From an uncultured Bryobacteraceae bacterium (GTDB taxonomy: Bacteria > Acidobacteriota > Terriglobia > Bryobacterales > Bryobacteraceae): a stretch of DNA of 64,000 bases. Made by a program: the position numbers and the translations under genes. Each line of letters starts with the position of its first letter. The first letter of the stretch is position 1. The notes beneath the pieces are model-generated. The model was not told the origin of the DNA. It searched no databases and worked only from the letters and a program-made list of their open reading frames with translations. This document shows positions 24,620 through 33,696 of the stretch, piece by piece. The stretch is taken from positions 833,748 to 897,747 of the forward strand of contig CALDSU010000005.1 of the NCBI GenBank assembly GCA_937924525.1, in the 5' to 3' direction.

Positions 24620-27600
24620 TTACATCGCCAGCACTTCCAGTGCGTCGGCGCCGAGCAGGCGCTCGAGTTCCCGGCGGAATTCGCGGTCCGGCCGCACTTT
24701 GGCCGGGATATCCAGGATCACGGAAAAGTCGCGGGGAGCGTCGAGCCGGAACCGAACTTCCGTATCGCCCGGTTTGCGGGCAAACAGATCCTGGAGAGCC
24801 GCTACCTTGTCCACCGCGCCGTTGCGCCCCAGCCAGACCCGGATGGAGATCAGCGCCGGCAGGCTCACCCGCGCGTTGTCGAGCGGCACGATGTCCTGCA
24901 CCGAGATTTTGGGCGGGGCGTTCTCTTCCGGCAGCGCCGTCCCGCGGACCAGTACGGCCTGGTCTTCCACCAGCGAGGAGGCCAGCCGCTCATACTGCGT
25001 GGTGAACACCATCAGTTCGATGCTGCCGCCGCGGTCTTCCAATTGCAGCGAGGCCCACGGCTTGCCTTCGCGGTTGCGTCGGCGCTGGATGCCGGTCAGC
25101 ACGCCGCACAGGGCTACTTCATCTCCTTTTTGCAGCCCCTCCAGATTCGAGGAGTCTCGCGTCGCCAGTTCGCTCACCTTGTCCTGGTAATCGTCGAGCG
25201 GATGGCCGGTGACGTAGAAGCCGATCATTTCCTTTTCGCCGGTCAGTTTTTCCTTCGGCGTCCAGTCCGGGACTTGGGGGAGCGGAGCTACGGCGGGGCT
25301 TTCGCCGCCCAGCAGGTCGCCGAACAGCCCTTCTTGACCCGACACTTTGTCCCGCCACGCGCGCTGGCCGCTCTCGATCGCCGCATCGATGGCCGCGAAC
25401 AACTGCGCCCGCGTGCCTTCGAGCGAATCCATCGCGCCGGCCCGGATCAGGCTCTCCAGCACGCGCTTGTTGACCGCCGCCAGATCCACGCACTCGCAGA
25501 ACTGATAAAGGGAGCGGAACCTGCCCGCCTCCCGCCTTGCCTGCACAATGGCTTCCACTGCGTTTTGTCCGACGTTCTTCACCGCCCCCAGTCCGAAGCG
25601 GATGGCGTTGCCGTCGGGAGTGAAACTCCAGTCCGATGAGTTCACGTCGGGCGGCAGCACCGTGATCCCCATGTCGCGGCACTCGTTGATGTACTTGACC
25701 ACCTTGTCGGGCTTGCCGGTTTCCGAGGTCAGCAGCGCCGCCATGAACTCCACCGGGAAATGCGCCTTCAGGTATGCCGTGACGTACGCCACGTAGGCGT
25801 AGGCGCAGGAGTGCGACTTGTTGAACCCGTATTCGGCGAACTGCGCCATCAGGTCGAACACTTTCTCGACCTTCTTCTGCGGGTACCCGTGCGCCACCGC
25901 CCCGCGGACAAACCGCTCGCGCTGCTTGGCCATCTCCTCTGGCTTCTTCTTGCCCATCGCCCGCCGCAGCATGTCCGCCTCGCCGAGCGAATAACCGGCG
26001 AGCTTCTGGGCGATCTGCATCACTTGCTCCTGGTAGAGCATGATGCCGTACGTTTCGTCCAGCAGTTCCTTCAGTTCGGGAATCTCATAGGTGACCTGCT
26101 TGCGGCCGTGCTTGCGCTCGATGAAATCGTCCACCACGCCGCCCTTGATCGGTCCCGGCCGGTACAGGGCGTTGAGCGCCGTGAGATCCTCGATCCGGCT
26201 GGGCTGGTAACGGCGCAGGATGTCCTTCATCTTTTCCGACTCAAACTGGAAGACGCCGGACGTATAGCCGTCGGAGAAAATCCGGTAGCTGCGCGGATCG
26301 TCCAGCGGCAGCGTCTCCAGGTCGATGCGTTCGCCGCGGTAGCGCTCGATCAGCTTCAGCGCATCGTCGATGATCGTCAGCGTCGTCAGGCCCAGGAAGT
26401 CCATCTTAAGGAGGGACAACTTCTCGAGGCCGGACATGTCGTACTGGGTGACGATTTCGTCGCGGTTGGTGCGGTAGAGCGGCACCAGGCGCTTGAGCGG
26501 TTCGGGCGCGATGACCACCCCGGCAGCGTGCACGGAGGCGTTGCGCGCCAGTCCCTCCAGCCGCAAGGCGACCTTCAGGATCTCGTCCACGCGGGGATCC
26601 TTTTGCGCGGCCTCCGCGAAACCCGGTTCGGACGCCATCGCGTCCTTGAGCGGGATGTTCAGCACGTTCGGCACCAGCTTGGTGATCTTGTCGACGTCGG
26701 CAAAGCTCAGGTCGAGGACGCGGCCGACGTCCTTGATCGCCGCCCGCGCGCCCAGGGTGCCGAAGGTGATGATCTGCGCCACCTGCTCGCGGCCGTACTT
26801 CGCGGTGACGTACTGGATCACCTCGCCCCGGCGCCGGGTGCAGAAATCGATGTCGATGTCCGGCATGCTGATGCGCTCGGGGTTGAGGAACCGCTCGAAG
26901 AGCAGGCCATGCTGCAACGGGTCGATATCGGTGATCTCCATGCAGTAGGAGACCAGCGAGCCTGCCGCCGATCCGCGCCCCGGACCGACGGGGATCGCCT
27001 GCGACTTGGCGAAGCGGATGAAGTCCCAGACGATCAGGAAATAGCCGGAGAATTTCATCTGCTGGATCATCTGGATTTCCCGCTCGAGCCGCTCCATGTA
27101 TTCGGGAATCCGATGCTTCAGCCGCCCCGCGGCTTCCAGCGCCTCCAGCCGCGCCCGGCGCTTCTCGAATCCCATCCGGGCCACGTACGCGAAGTACGAA
27201 TCCAGCGAGTGCCCGGCAGGAACCTCGAATTTCGGAAAGGGATCCTTCACCTTCTCGAGCGAAACGTGGCAACGCTGCGCGATCTCGAAGGGCCGGTTCA
27301 CGGCGTCTTCCAGTTCGCCGAACAATTGCATCATCTCGTCGCGCGTTTTCAGGTAGAACTCCGGCCGGTCCCAGCGCATCCGGTTCGGGTCGCTCATGGT
27401 CTTGCCGGTCTGGATGCACATCAGGATTTCGTGTGCCCGCGCGTCGGAGCGCTGGAGGTAGTGCGAATCGTTCGTGGCCACCAGGGGGATGCCGGCTTCC
27501 TGCGATAGCCGGTTGACCTGGGGGATCAGCCGCCGGTCTTGATCAAGGCCATGGTCCTGCACCTCCAGAAAGAAGTTGTCGCGCCCGAAGATGTCGGCAT

Positions 27601-28084
27601 ACGTGTACGCCAGGCGCCGCGCTTCATCGTAACGGTCCGCCAGGACCGCCTCGTTGATGTCGCCGCGCAGGCAGGCGGACATCGCAATGAGACCCTTGGC
27701 ATGCGAAGCCAGCAGGTCTTTGTCCACGCGCGGTTTGTAATAGAAGCCTTCCAGATATCCGGTGGAGACCAGGTCGATCAGGTTGCGGTAGCCCTCCTGG
27801 TTCTCGCACAGGAGGACCAGGTGGTTGTAACGGTCGGTATCCGAACGGGACTTGTGACCCTGTTGGGAGACGTAGACCTCGCAGCCGATCACCGGGTGGA
27901 TGCCGTGCGCCTTGGCCGCATTGTAGAAGTGAACCGCGCCGAACAGGTTGCCGTGGTCCGTCATCGCGACGGCGGGCATCTGCTGCGCCGCTACCAGGTC
28001 CATCAGTTGGCCGATTTCGCAGGCGCCGTCGAGCAGGGAGTAGTCCGTGTGGCAGTGCAGGTGAACAAACGGGGTCGGCGGCAT
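24620..28084 (-). CDS. dnaE: DNA polymerase III alpha subunit
   Basis: A 1154-residue replicative C-family polymerase. The PHP domain begins at residue 4 (FVHLHCHTDYSLLDGACEI). The palm holds PDIDIDF at about residue 405 with the catalytic aspartates, preceded by GPGRGSAAGSLVSYC. Then come the fingers (KKKPEEMAKQRERFVRGA), the tandem helix-hairpin-helix region (FGLGAVKNVGQNAVEAI) and a C-terminal OB-fold (VALCGVLTGIQRRRNREGKPW). A short beta-clamp-binding segment is expected but not obvious. Length and order match DnaE1. ATG 28084 is chosen because the conserved N-terminus starts there; 12 further upstream codons are open. No classical ribosome site precedes it. It converges with the FAD oxidoreductase. 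Confidence 0.97.
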   Translation of the reverse strand: MPPTPFVHLHCHTDYSLLDGACEIGQLMDLVAAQQMPAVAMTDHGNLFGAVHFYNAAKAHGIHPVIGCEVYVSQQGHKSRSDTDRYNHLVLLCENQEGYRNLIDLVSTGYLEGFYYKPRVDKDLLASHAKGLIAMSACLRGDINEAVLADRYDEARRLAYTYADIFGRDNFFLEVQDHGLDQDRRLIPQVNRLSQEAGIPLVATNDSHYLQRSDARAHEILMCIQTGKTMSDPNRMRWDRPEFYLKTRDEMMQLFGELEDAVNRPFEIAQRCHVSLEKVKDPFPKFEVPAGHSLDSYFAYVARMGFEKRRARLEALEAAGRLKHRIPEYMERLEREIQMIQQMKFSGYFLIVWDFIRFAKSQAIPVGPGRGSAAGSLVSYCMEITDIDPLQHGLLFERFLNPERISMPDIDIDFCTRRRGEVIQYVTAKYGREQVAQIITFGTLGARAAIKDVGRVLDLSFADVDKITKLVPNVLNIPLKDAMASEPGFAEAAQKDPRVDEILKVALRLEGLARNASVHAAGVVIAPEPLKRLVPLYRTNRDEIVTQYDMSGLEKLSLLKMDFLGLTTLTIIDDALKLIERYRGERIDLETLPLDDPRSYRIFSDGYTSGVFQFESEKMKDILRRYQPSRIEDLTALNALYRPGPIKGGVVDDFIERKHGRKQVTYEIPELKELLDETYGIMLYQEQVMQIAQKLAGYSLGEADMLRRAMGKKKPEEMAKQRERFVRGAVAHGYPQKKVEKVFDLMAQFAEYGFNKSHSCAYAYVAYVTAYLKAHFPVEFMAALLTSETGKPDKVVKYINECRDMGITVLPPDVNSSDWSFTPDGNAIRFGLGAVKNVGQNAVEAIVQARREAGRFRSLYQFCECVDLAAVNKRVLESLIRAGAMDSLEGTRAQLFAAIDAAIESGQRAWRDKVSGQEGLFGDLLGGESPAVAPLPQVPDWTPKEKLTGEKEMIGFYVTGHPLDDYQDKVSELATRDSSNLEGLQKGDEVALCGVLTGIQRRRNREGKPWASLQLEDRGGSIELMVFTTQYERLASSLVEDQAVLVRGTALPEENAPPKISVQDIVPLDNARVSLPALISIRVWLGRNGAVDKVAALQDLFARKPGDTEVRFRLDAPRDFSVILDIPAKVRPDREFRRELERLLGADALEVLAM

Positions 28085-28096
28085 GGATTCGGTTTT

Positions 28097-28102
28097 AGTA
28101 TA
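28097..28102 (-). promoter_or_regulatory. -10 box close to the dnaE start
   Basis: TATACT on the minus strand, within CCGGTATACTAAAA, the same 14 bases as before tRNA-Glu. It ends 12 bases before the dnaE ATG, so transcription would begin about six bases before the start codon. No good -35 box is seen at 17-18 bases. Confidence 0.45.
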
Positions 28103-28304
28103 CCGGCCCTTCCCGGCCACCTTCTTCCGCCCGGGGTAATGCCGACGCCGGATTCCGCCGATAGGAGGATGACCGCCAGTTCAGCGGCCGATCCGGGGCC
28201 CGCGCGGGCAGACTTGGACCGGGGAAGTGCGCGCGGGCGGACGGAGATCCCTGGGGGAAGGTCCAGCGGCGTCTGCGGATCTCTCCTGGCGGAAGGGGGA
28301 CGCA

Positions 28305-30743
28305 TTGCTCGGTTTGACCGTCGAAGACCAGGCGCGCCTGCTGGTAGAGGAGCTGACCACCCACGCGAGCCGGGCATCTTTCGCCGAACTGACGCGGTTG
28401 ACGCACCGCATCACGGAGCCCTTGCTGGCCGCCGAACCCCCTTTGCAGAAAGCCTTCGCCCGCGAGTGCCTCCGGGCCGGGGGGCTGGCCGGGTGCGACT
28501 TGCTGCAACGTCAGGCGCTGAAGCTCGCCGCCGGACGCGTCCTGCGCGGGCGGCTGGTCTGGCAGGACAGCGAACTTGCGGATCTGGTGCGTCTATGCGC
28601 GGACATTGATCACGAGGCGTCGCCAGTCTCCTCGGTGCTCAAGCTGGTTGAGGCGCGGCCCGCGGCGGCTGCCGTGGCCCGCGCTCTCGAAACACTGCGG
28701 AGGTCCCTGGCCCCCTGGCAGGACCGTCGCGAGGTGCGAGGCCTGATTCGCCGCATCGATGCCTGCCACGGCCGGGCCCTCGGCGGGGCTCTTCCCCAAC
28801 TCCAGCCGGAGGGCCCCTGGACGGAACGCGTGTACCACGAACTGGCCGCCGCGCGCGGCGGCGAAGTCTGGGGCCGCGTGTTCCAACACGCCCGGCTGCT
28901 GGCGCAGGGAGAACCGGCGCGAGGCTGGCTCCGCACCGCAGCCTCGCTCGTCGAGGAGATTGGCGTGAGTGAGTTTCGGGCGGCCGTGGGACGTTGGCTC
29001 CGCTGGGGGCCCACGGCGGGCCGCGGCGGCATGCCGGTCAGTCCGGAGGAGGCCGCGGTGCAGCGGGGCTTGCTATGGTTCCTGCCGGGATACGCCGACG
29101 GCGTCCTGTGCGCCGCCGTCGCCGATTTCGCCGAAGCGTGTCTCCGCAGAATCCCCGACCTGGGCCCCGTGTCCCACCGTACCGGGTTTGCCTGTATCCA
29201 GGTTCTGGCCGCCACTCCCGGACCCGAGGCGCTGATGCAACTGGCCCGCCTGGCCAGCCGCCTGCGCAACGCCGCGGCCCGCGGTTTTGCCGCCAAAGCG
29301 CTGGCGGAGGCCGCGTTCGCCGGCGGCGCCGATCCCGCCGAGATCGACGAGCTCACGCTCCCGACGTTCGGGCTGGACGCCGCCGGAACCCTGCGGGAAG
29401 ACCTCGGCGACGTGACCGCCGAGGTGCGCGTCACCGGCTCGTCGGTCACTGCCACCTGGACGGATGGCAGCGGCAACCGGTCCAGGAGCATGCCGGCGCG
29501 GTTGCGCGAGAGCCATCCGGAGGAAGTGCGCGAATTGAGAGGCGCGATCCAGACGCTCGATACGCTGCTCTCCTCGCAGCGAGCCAGGCTGGAGCGGCTC
29601 ATGCGCACGGGCCGGCAGATTCCCTTTGAGCGCTGGCAGACGTGTTACCTGGAGCACCCGCTGGTCGGCGGTCTCGCCACGCGCCTGATATGGGAGTTCG
29701 GCGCGCCGGGCCGCACCTGCACGGCGATCTGGCGGGACGGCCGGCTGCTGCGGGAGAACGGCGGCCTGGTCGAACCGGGCCTGCCCGTGCGGCTGTGGCA
29801 TCCTTTGCGTTCCGGAGGGCGCACCGCCCGCGCCTGGCAGCGCTGGCTGGAAGAGCGCAAAGTGATGCAACCTTTTGCTCAAGCCCACCGTGACGTTTAC
29901 AAGATAACCCCGGCGGAACGCTCCGAGCTGGCGGCGTCCCGCCGGTTCGCCGGTCACGTCCTGCGGTCCCACGCGCTGGCGACGCAGTTCCGGGAGCGCG
30001 GCTGGAGCTTCGAGCCCGGACGTGGCGGGGATGATCCCGGAGCAGCATGGCTGGAACTGCCCGAGTGGAACCTGCGCGCGGAGCTCCGCCTGATCCCGCT
30101 GGTTGACGCTGCCGCCGTCACGCATCCTGACCACGCGTATCTCGCGCCCGGCGAACTGCGGTTCTACCGCGGCGTTCCGTCCGTGGGAGGAGTCCTCCGG
30201 GCGCCCGGGAGCCGGCGCCGGACAGCGTTTCGGCAGCACGCAGGGGAACCGCTTGAAGTGGGCTTGGCGGAGCCGCCGCCGGTCGTCGTGTCCGAAGTGC
30301 TGCGCGACCTCGACCTGGTGATTCAGGCGGCCAGCGTGGGTGCGGACCCGGACTACGGCCTTCGCCCGGAGGAGCCCTTCGCCGGCTATTGGCGGGACTT
30401 TGCCTTCGGCGCCCTGGGGCTGGCGGGCCGATCCCGGCGGGATTTGCTCGCGCGGCTCCTCCCGGCGCTGCCCATCGCCTCCCGCTGCCGGCTTGAGGAT
30501 CCGTTTCTCCTGGTGCAGGGCCAGCGCGCGCTTTATCGCATCCACCTTGGCAGTGGCCATGTCCTGATGGAGCCGGGCGGCCGCTATTTGCGCGTGGACC
30601 CCGGCGGAAGCGCGCCCCGCTTCTATCTGCCCTTCGAGGGCGACGGCGTGCTGGAACTTATCCTGAGCAAGGCTTTCCTGCTGGCCAACGACCGCGGCGT
30701 CAAGGACTGGCGTCTCTTGCGCGAGCTGCCGCCGCTGCCTTGA
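28305..30743 (+). CDS. DUF4132-domain protein (MolR-like)
   Basis: A large soluble protein, 812 residues if TTG 28305 is used; this start has GGAAGGGGGA five bases upstream, while a GTG at 28227 in frame has a poorer site. The first 440 residues are helical and repetitive, of HEAT-like appearance. From about 445 the DUF4132 core is visible: FAQAHRDVYKITPAE at about 522, FAGHVLRSHALATQFRERGW at about 550 and EWNLRAELRLIPL at about 585. The last 60 residues (YLPFEGDGVLELILSKAFLLAND) match the small domain that follows DUF4132 (DUF7737). E. coli MolR/YehI are relatives; their function is not established. No WGR domain is seen. The gene stands alone between dnaE (divergent) and the permease. Confidence 0.8.
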   Translation: MLGLTVEDQARLLVEELTTHASRASFAELTRLTHRITEPLLAAEPPLQKAFARECLRAGGLAGCDLLQRQALKLAAGRVLRGRLVWQDSELADLVRLCADIDHEASPVSSVLKLVEARPAAAAVARALETLRRSLAPWQDRREVRGLIRRIDACHGRALGGALPQLQPEGPWTERVYHELAAARGGEVWGRVFQHARLLAQGEPARGWLRTAASLVEEIGVSEFRAAVGRWLRWGPTAGRGGMPVSPEEAAVQRGLLWFLPGYADGVLCAAVADFAEACLRRIPDLGPVSHRTGFACIQVLAATPGPEALMQLARLASRLRNAAARGFAAKALAEAAFAGGADPAEIDELTLPTFGLDAAGTLREDLGDVTAEVRVTGSSVTATWTDGSGNRSRSMPARLRESHPEEVRELRGAIQTLDTLLSSQRARLERLMRTGRQIPFERWQTCYLEHPLVGGLATRLIWEFGAPGRTCTAIWRDGRLLRENGGLVEPGLPVRLWHPLRSGGRTARAWQRWLEERKVMQPFAQAHRDVYKITPAERSELAASRRFAGHVLRSHALATQFRERGWSFEPGRGGDDPGAAWLELPEWNLRAELRLIPLVDAAAVTHPDHAYLAPGELRFYRGVPSVGGVLRAPGSRRRTAFRQHAGEPLEVGLAEPPPVVVSEVLRDLDLVIQAASVGADPDYGLRPEEPFAGYWRDFAFGALGLAGRSRRDLLARLLPALPIASRCRLEDPFLLVQGQRALYRIHLGSGHVLMEPGGRYLRVDPGGSAPRFYLPFEGDGVLELILSKAFLLANDRGVKDWRLLRELPPLP

Positions 30744-30777
30744 ATCCTGGCGGGGAGTGTCTGCCGGCCAAAGGTAG

Positions 30778-30783
30778 TATACT
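30778..30783 (+). promoter_or_regulatory. -10 box close to the permease start
   Basis: TATACT ends nine bases before the ATG of the permease. No ribosome site lies between them, so a leaderless or nearly leaderless transcript is possible. The -35 region is weak. Confidence 0.4.
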
Positions 30784-30792
30784 GGCGTCGCC

Positions 30793-32118
30793 ATGCTGCC
30801 TTCGTACCTTGCCAAAGCGACGCCCAATCCTGTCTCCAACCGCGCACCGTGGTATGTCAACACCGCCCCGAGTTATGCCGGTGTCTTTCTGTGGATTGCC
30901 TTCTACAATTCGATGGCTGGCGGAACCATCACCAAGGCCAGTCTCGCCGTATGTCTCGCCGCGCTGCTGGTGGCCGGCGTGCTCAGTTATAAGCTTTACT
31001 ATTACGTGCCCGCGATGCTGGGCATGAAGACCGGACTGCCCCTCTACGTCGTGGGCAGTTCCACGTTCGGCGCCACGGGAGGCTACCTGATGCCAGGTCT
31101 GCTGATGGGGCTGTTGCAGGTGGGCTGGTTCGCCGTGGGCACCTTCTTTGCGGCCAAGTTTATGCTGAGCGCCGCAGGGTCCTCTGCCGGTCCGGGGACG
31201 CTGCCCTTCATCGTGGCGGGCATCGGGTGGGGCTATACCATGGCTTGGGTGGGCGTGATGGGGATCCAGTATGTCGCCAGGGTAGCGACTTATCTGAACT
31301 TCATTCCACTCGCCATGCTGTTGATCGTGTTCGCGCGCACCGCGCCCGGCATGGCGCAGCACCGGGTGGAGCAGGCCGAACCTCTCCTCGCGTTCACGCT
31401 GCTGTTGCAGATGGTAATCGGCTTTTTCGCCACGGCGGGCGCGGCCGGCGCCGATTTCGGAACCAACAGCCGGAATGAAGGAGACGTCCGCTGGGGAGGC
31501 TGGATCGGCATCGCCCTGGCGGTCGTGGTCGCCGGCGGACTGCCGCTGCTCTCGGTGGCGGGTGCGCGCGCGACGATGACCCTGCCCAATCTGAACTACG
31601 ACTCGGTGATCGCGTCGATCGGCGGCTGGCTGGCCGCCGCCATGTTTATCCTGTTCACCGTGGCCTCCATTCCGCCCGCGTGTTTCTGCGCGTTCATCGC
31701 GGGCAACAGTTTCGCCACCATGATTCCGCGCGTGCCGCGCATCACGTCCACAATGGCGGGCGTCACCGTCGCTATTGTGCTGGCGGTTACAGGTGTGGCC
31801 GAGAACCTGATCGGCTTCTTCACCATCGTCGGCGCTTCGTTCGGCCCCATCTGCGGCGCGATGGCGGCGGACTATTGGTTAAGCGGCGGCCGGTGGGCGG
31901 GTCCTCGCGAGGGCATCAACTGGGCCGGGTATGGCGCGTGGGCGCTGGGATTCCTGGTGGGGATTCTGCCGTTCCTGCTGCCGGATGACGTGGCCGCCAA
32001 GGTGCAACCCGCCGTGGTGTACAGCTTCGTGACGGGCTTCGTGGTCTACGCGGCGCTCGCGAAGGCCGGACTGGAGCCCAAGGCCACGCTGCTGCCGGCG
32101 GCGGAAGCAAGCCGCTGA
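30793..32118 (+). CDS. NCS1-family nucleobase permease (cytosine permease-like)
   Basis: A 441-residue inner-membrane transporter with about 12 hydrophobic segments. The N-terminus NRAPWYVNTAPSYAGVFLW and the following TITKASLAVCLAALLVAG run match CodB-type NCS1 carriers, as does the helix-3 stretch YVVGSSTFGATGGYLMPGLL. The family couples uptake of cytosine, purines, allantoin or hydantoins to Na+ or H+. No nucleobase deaminase, hydantoinase or regulator is beside it, so the substrate is not fixed. The C-terminal helix ends in a short soluble tail. The upstream -10 box close to the ATG suggests its own promoter. The following histidine kinase starts 35 bases later on the same strand and may share the transcript. 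Confidence 0.88.
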   Translation: MLPSYLAKATPNPVSNRAPWYVNTAPSYAGVFLWIAFYNSMAGGTITKASLAVCLAALLVAGVLSYKLYYYVPAMLGMKTGLPLYVVGSSTFGATGGYLMPGLLMGLLQVGWFAVGTFFAAKFMLSAAGSSAGPGTLPFIVAGIGWGYTMAWVGVMGIQYVARVATYLNFIPLAMLLIVFARTAPGMAQHRVEQAEPLLAFTLLLQMVIGFFATAGAAGADFGTNSRNEGDVRWGGWIGIALAVVVAGGLPLLSVAGARATMTLPNLNYDSVIASIGGWLAAAMFILFTVASIPPACFCAFIAGNSFATMIPRVPRITSTMAGVTVAIVLAVTGVAENLIGFFTIVGASFGPICGAMAADYWLSGGRWAGPREGINWAGYGAWALGFLVGILPFLLPDDVAAKVQPAVVYSFVTGFVVYAALAKAGLEPKATLLPAAEASR

Positions 32119-32153
32119 CGCGCCCCGCGGTCCGCGGCTGAGAGGACTGAGGT

Positions 32154-33578
32154 ATGCGCCAGGCCGCTGCCGCTACCCCGGAGGAACTGAGGCGATCGCC
32201 CGTCTTCGTGGACGCGCCGCAAGAGCATCTGGTGTGGCTTTGCGGCACTGGACGCGCCTGGGAACTGGCGCCGCGGGAGACGCTGGCGCAGCGGGGCGCG
32301 GCCGCCCGCGAAATGTTTGTGATGCTGAGCGGCGCGATGCAACTGGTGGCGCACACCGGCGGAACGCCCGTCCCTGTCGATGTGTTCCGGCCGGGCGCGG
32401 TGTCGGGCGTGCTCCCCTACTCCAGCATGCAGACGTTTGGCGGAGAGTTGGTGGCGCTCGAACCGTCGCGCGTGTTCGCGCTCGACAGGGACCACTTTCC
32501 CGAGCTGCTCCAACGGCTGCCCGGCGTCGGACCGCGCCTGGAGGCGATCATGTCCGATCGCGTCCGCGACCAGGTCCGAGACCAGCAGCAGCGCGAAAAG
32601 ATGATGGCGCTGGGGAAACTCTCCGCGAGGCTCGCGCATGAACTGAACAATCCCGCCGCCGCCGCCCAGCGCGCCGCGGCGGCGCTGCGGGACCGCATCG
32701 GGCGGATGCCCGGCCTGGCGCTCCGCGTCGTCCAGCGCGAGGTGAGTTTCCAGGAACTCGTGAACGCCGAAGCCGCCCGGCAAGCCGCCGGGCGCCACGA
32801 GGACCGTGCGATCTCCGCTCTCGCCCGCGCCGCGCGCGAGGACCGGATCGCGGACTGGCTGGAGGGGCATCGCGTGCCGGACGCCCACCTGCTGGCGCCC
32901 ACTTTCAACGAGAACGGCCTCACCCCGGACCGGCTGGAACAGATCGCGGCCAACGTTCCGCCGGAGGCCCTGCCGGACGTGCTCGCCTGGATCGAGAACT
33001 ACGCCGCCGCGCAAAGCCTGCTCGAAGAGATCCTGGCCTCCACCGCCCGGATCTCCGAATTGATCAGCTCGATCAAAACTTACTCGCACCTGGAACGCGC
33101 GGCGCACCCGCAGCCGACCGAGATTCCGCCCGGTCTGGAGAGCACCCTGGCGATGCTGAGCGGCAAGATCCGCGCGAAGAACATTCGCGTGGAGCGCGAG
33201 TATGCGCCAAACCTACCGCCGGTCCTAGGCAGGCCAGGCGAACTCAACCAGGTTTGGACCAACCTGATTGACAACGCGCTGCACGCCCTGCCCGCCGGCG
33301 GACGGTTGCGCCTTGCCGCGCGTCCCGACGTGGGAGGCGTGCTCGTCGAGGTGGAGGACAATGGCCCCGGCATCCCGCCGGAGATCGGCGGGCGGATCTT
33401 CGAGCCGTTCTTCACCACCAAGCCAGTCGGCGAGGGCACGGGGTTAGGATTAGACATTGTCCGCCGGATCGTGACCAAGCAGCACCGGGGTTCGATCCGC
33501 GTCGCTTCCGAGCCGGGAAGAACGGTGTTCTCCGTGTGGCTGCCCGCGTCCCACCGCGACGACCCGAGTCCCCCATAG
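32154..33578 (+). CDS. Soluble sensor histidine kinase with N-terminal cyclic-nucleotide-binding-like domain
   Basis: A 474-residue cytosolic kinase without any membrane segment. Residues about 15-135 form a cupin-like cNMP-binding domain (FVDAPQEHLVWLC, MFVMLSGAMQLVAHT, RVFALDRDHFPELL). The phospho-acceptor is His162 in KLSARLAHELNNPAAAA. A helical insert (about 170-290) separates it from the ATPase: N box QVWTNLIDNALHAL, G1 box VEDNGPGIP, F box FEPFFTTK and G2 box GTGLGLDIV. There is no receiver domain and no response regulator nearby, so it is an orphan kinase. Similar proteins are often paired with a thioredoxin reductase or receiver gene. Being 35 bases after the permease, it might sense a nucleotide or a metabolite linked to it, but this is speculation. 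Confidence 0.9.
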   Translation: MRQAAAATPEELRRSPVFVDAPQEHLVWLCGTGRAWELAPRETLAQRGAAAREMFVMLSGAMQLVAHTGGTPVPVDVFRPGAVSGVLPYSSMQTFGGELVALEPSRVFALDRDHFPELLQRLPGVGPRLEAIMSDRVRDQVRDQQQREKMMALGKLSARLAHELNNPAAAAQRAAAALRDRIGRMPGLALRVVQREVSFQELVNAEAARQAAGRHEDRAISALARAAREDRIADWLEGHRVPDAHLLAPTFNENGLTPDRLEQIAANVPPEALPDVLAWIENYAAAQSLLEEILASTARISELISSIKTYSHLERAAHPQPTEIPPGLESTLAMLSGKIRAKNIRVEREYAPNLPPVLGRPGELNQVWTNLIDNALHALPAGGRLRLAARPDVGGVLVEVEDNGPGIPPEIGGRIFEPFFTTKPVGEGTGLGLDIVRRIVTKQHRGSIRVASEPGRTVFSVWLPASHRDDPSPP

Positions 33579-33619
33579 CCGTTCATCGTGCAGCGCCGAC
33601 GCCCTTCCCTGTCGAGGCT

Positions 33620-33675
33620 GGAAAAAAACCGGGACGATGGGGAGCTCGAAAAAGGTGCCTGTCCCCGATTTTTCC
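33620..33675. repeat. Imperfect palindrome between convergent genes; possible REP-like element or two-way terminator
   Basis: Left arm GGAAAAAAACCGGGAC (33620-33635) pairs with right arm GTCCCCGATTTTTCC (33661-33675), with a 25-base loop. The arm ends are A-rich and T-rich, so transcripts from either side would end in a stem with a U or A tract. The right half contains GGTGCCTGTCCCC, a short motif that I associate with dispersed palindromic repeats in several bacterial genomes. It lies between the kinase stop and the RNase E/G stop. Confidence 0.5.
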
Positions 33676-33696
33676 GAGCCACCCTGCCGCCCCCGC

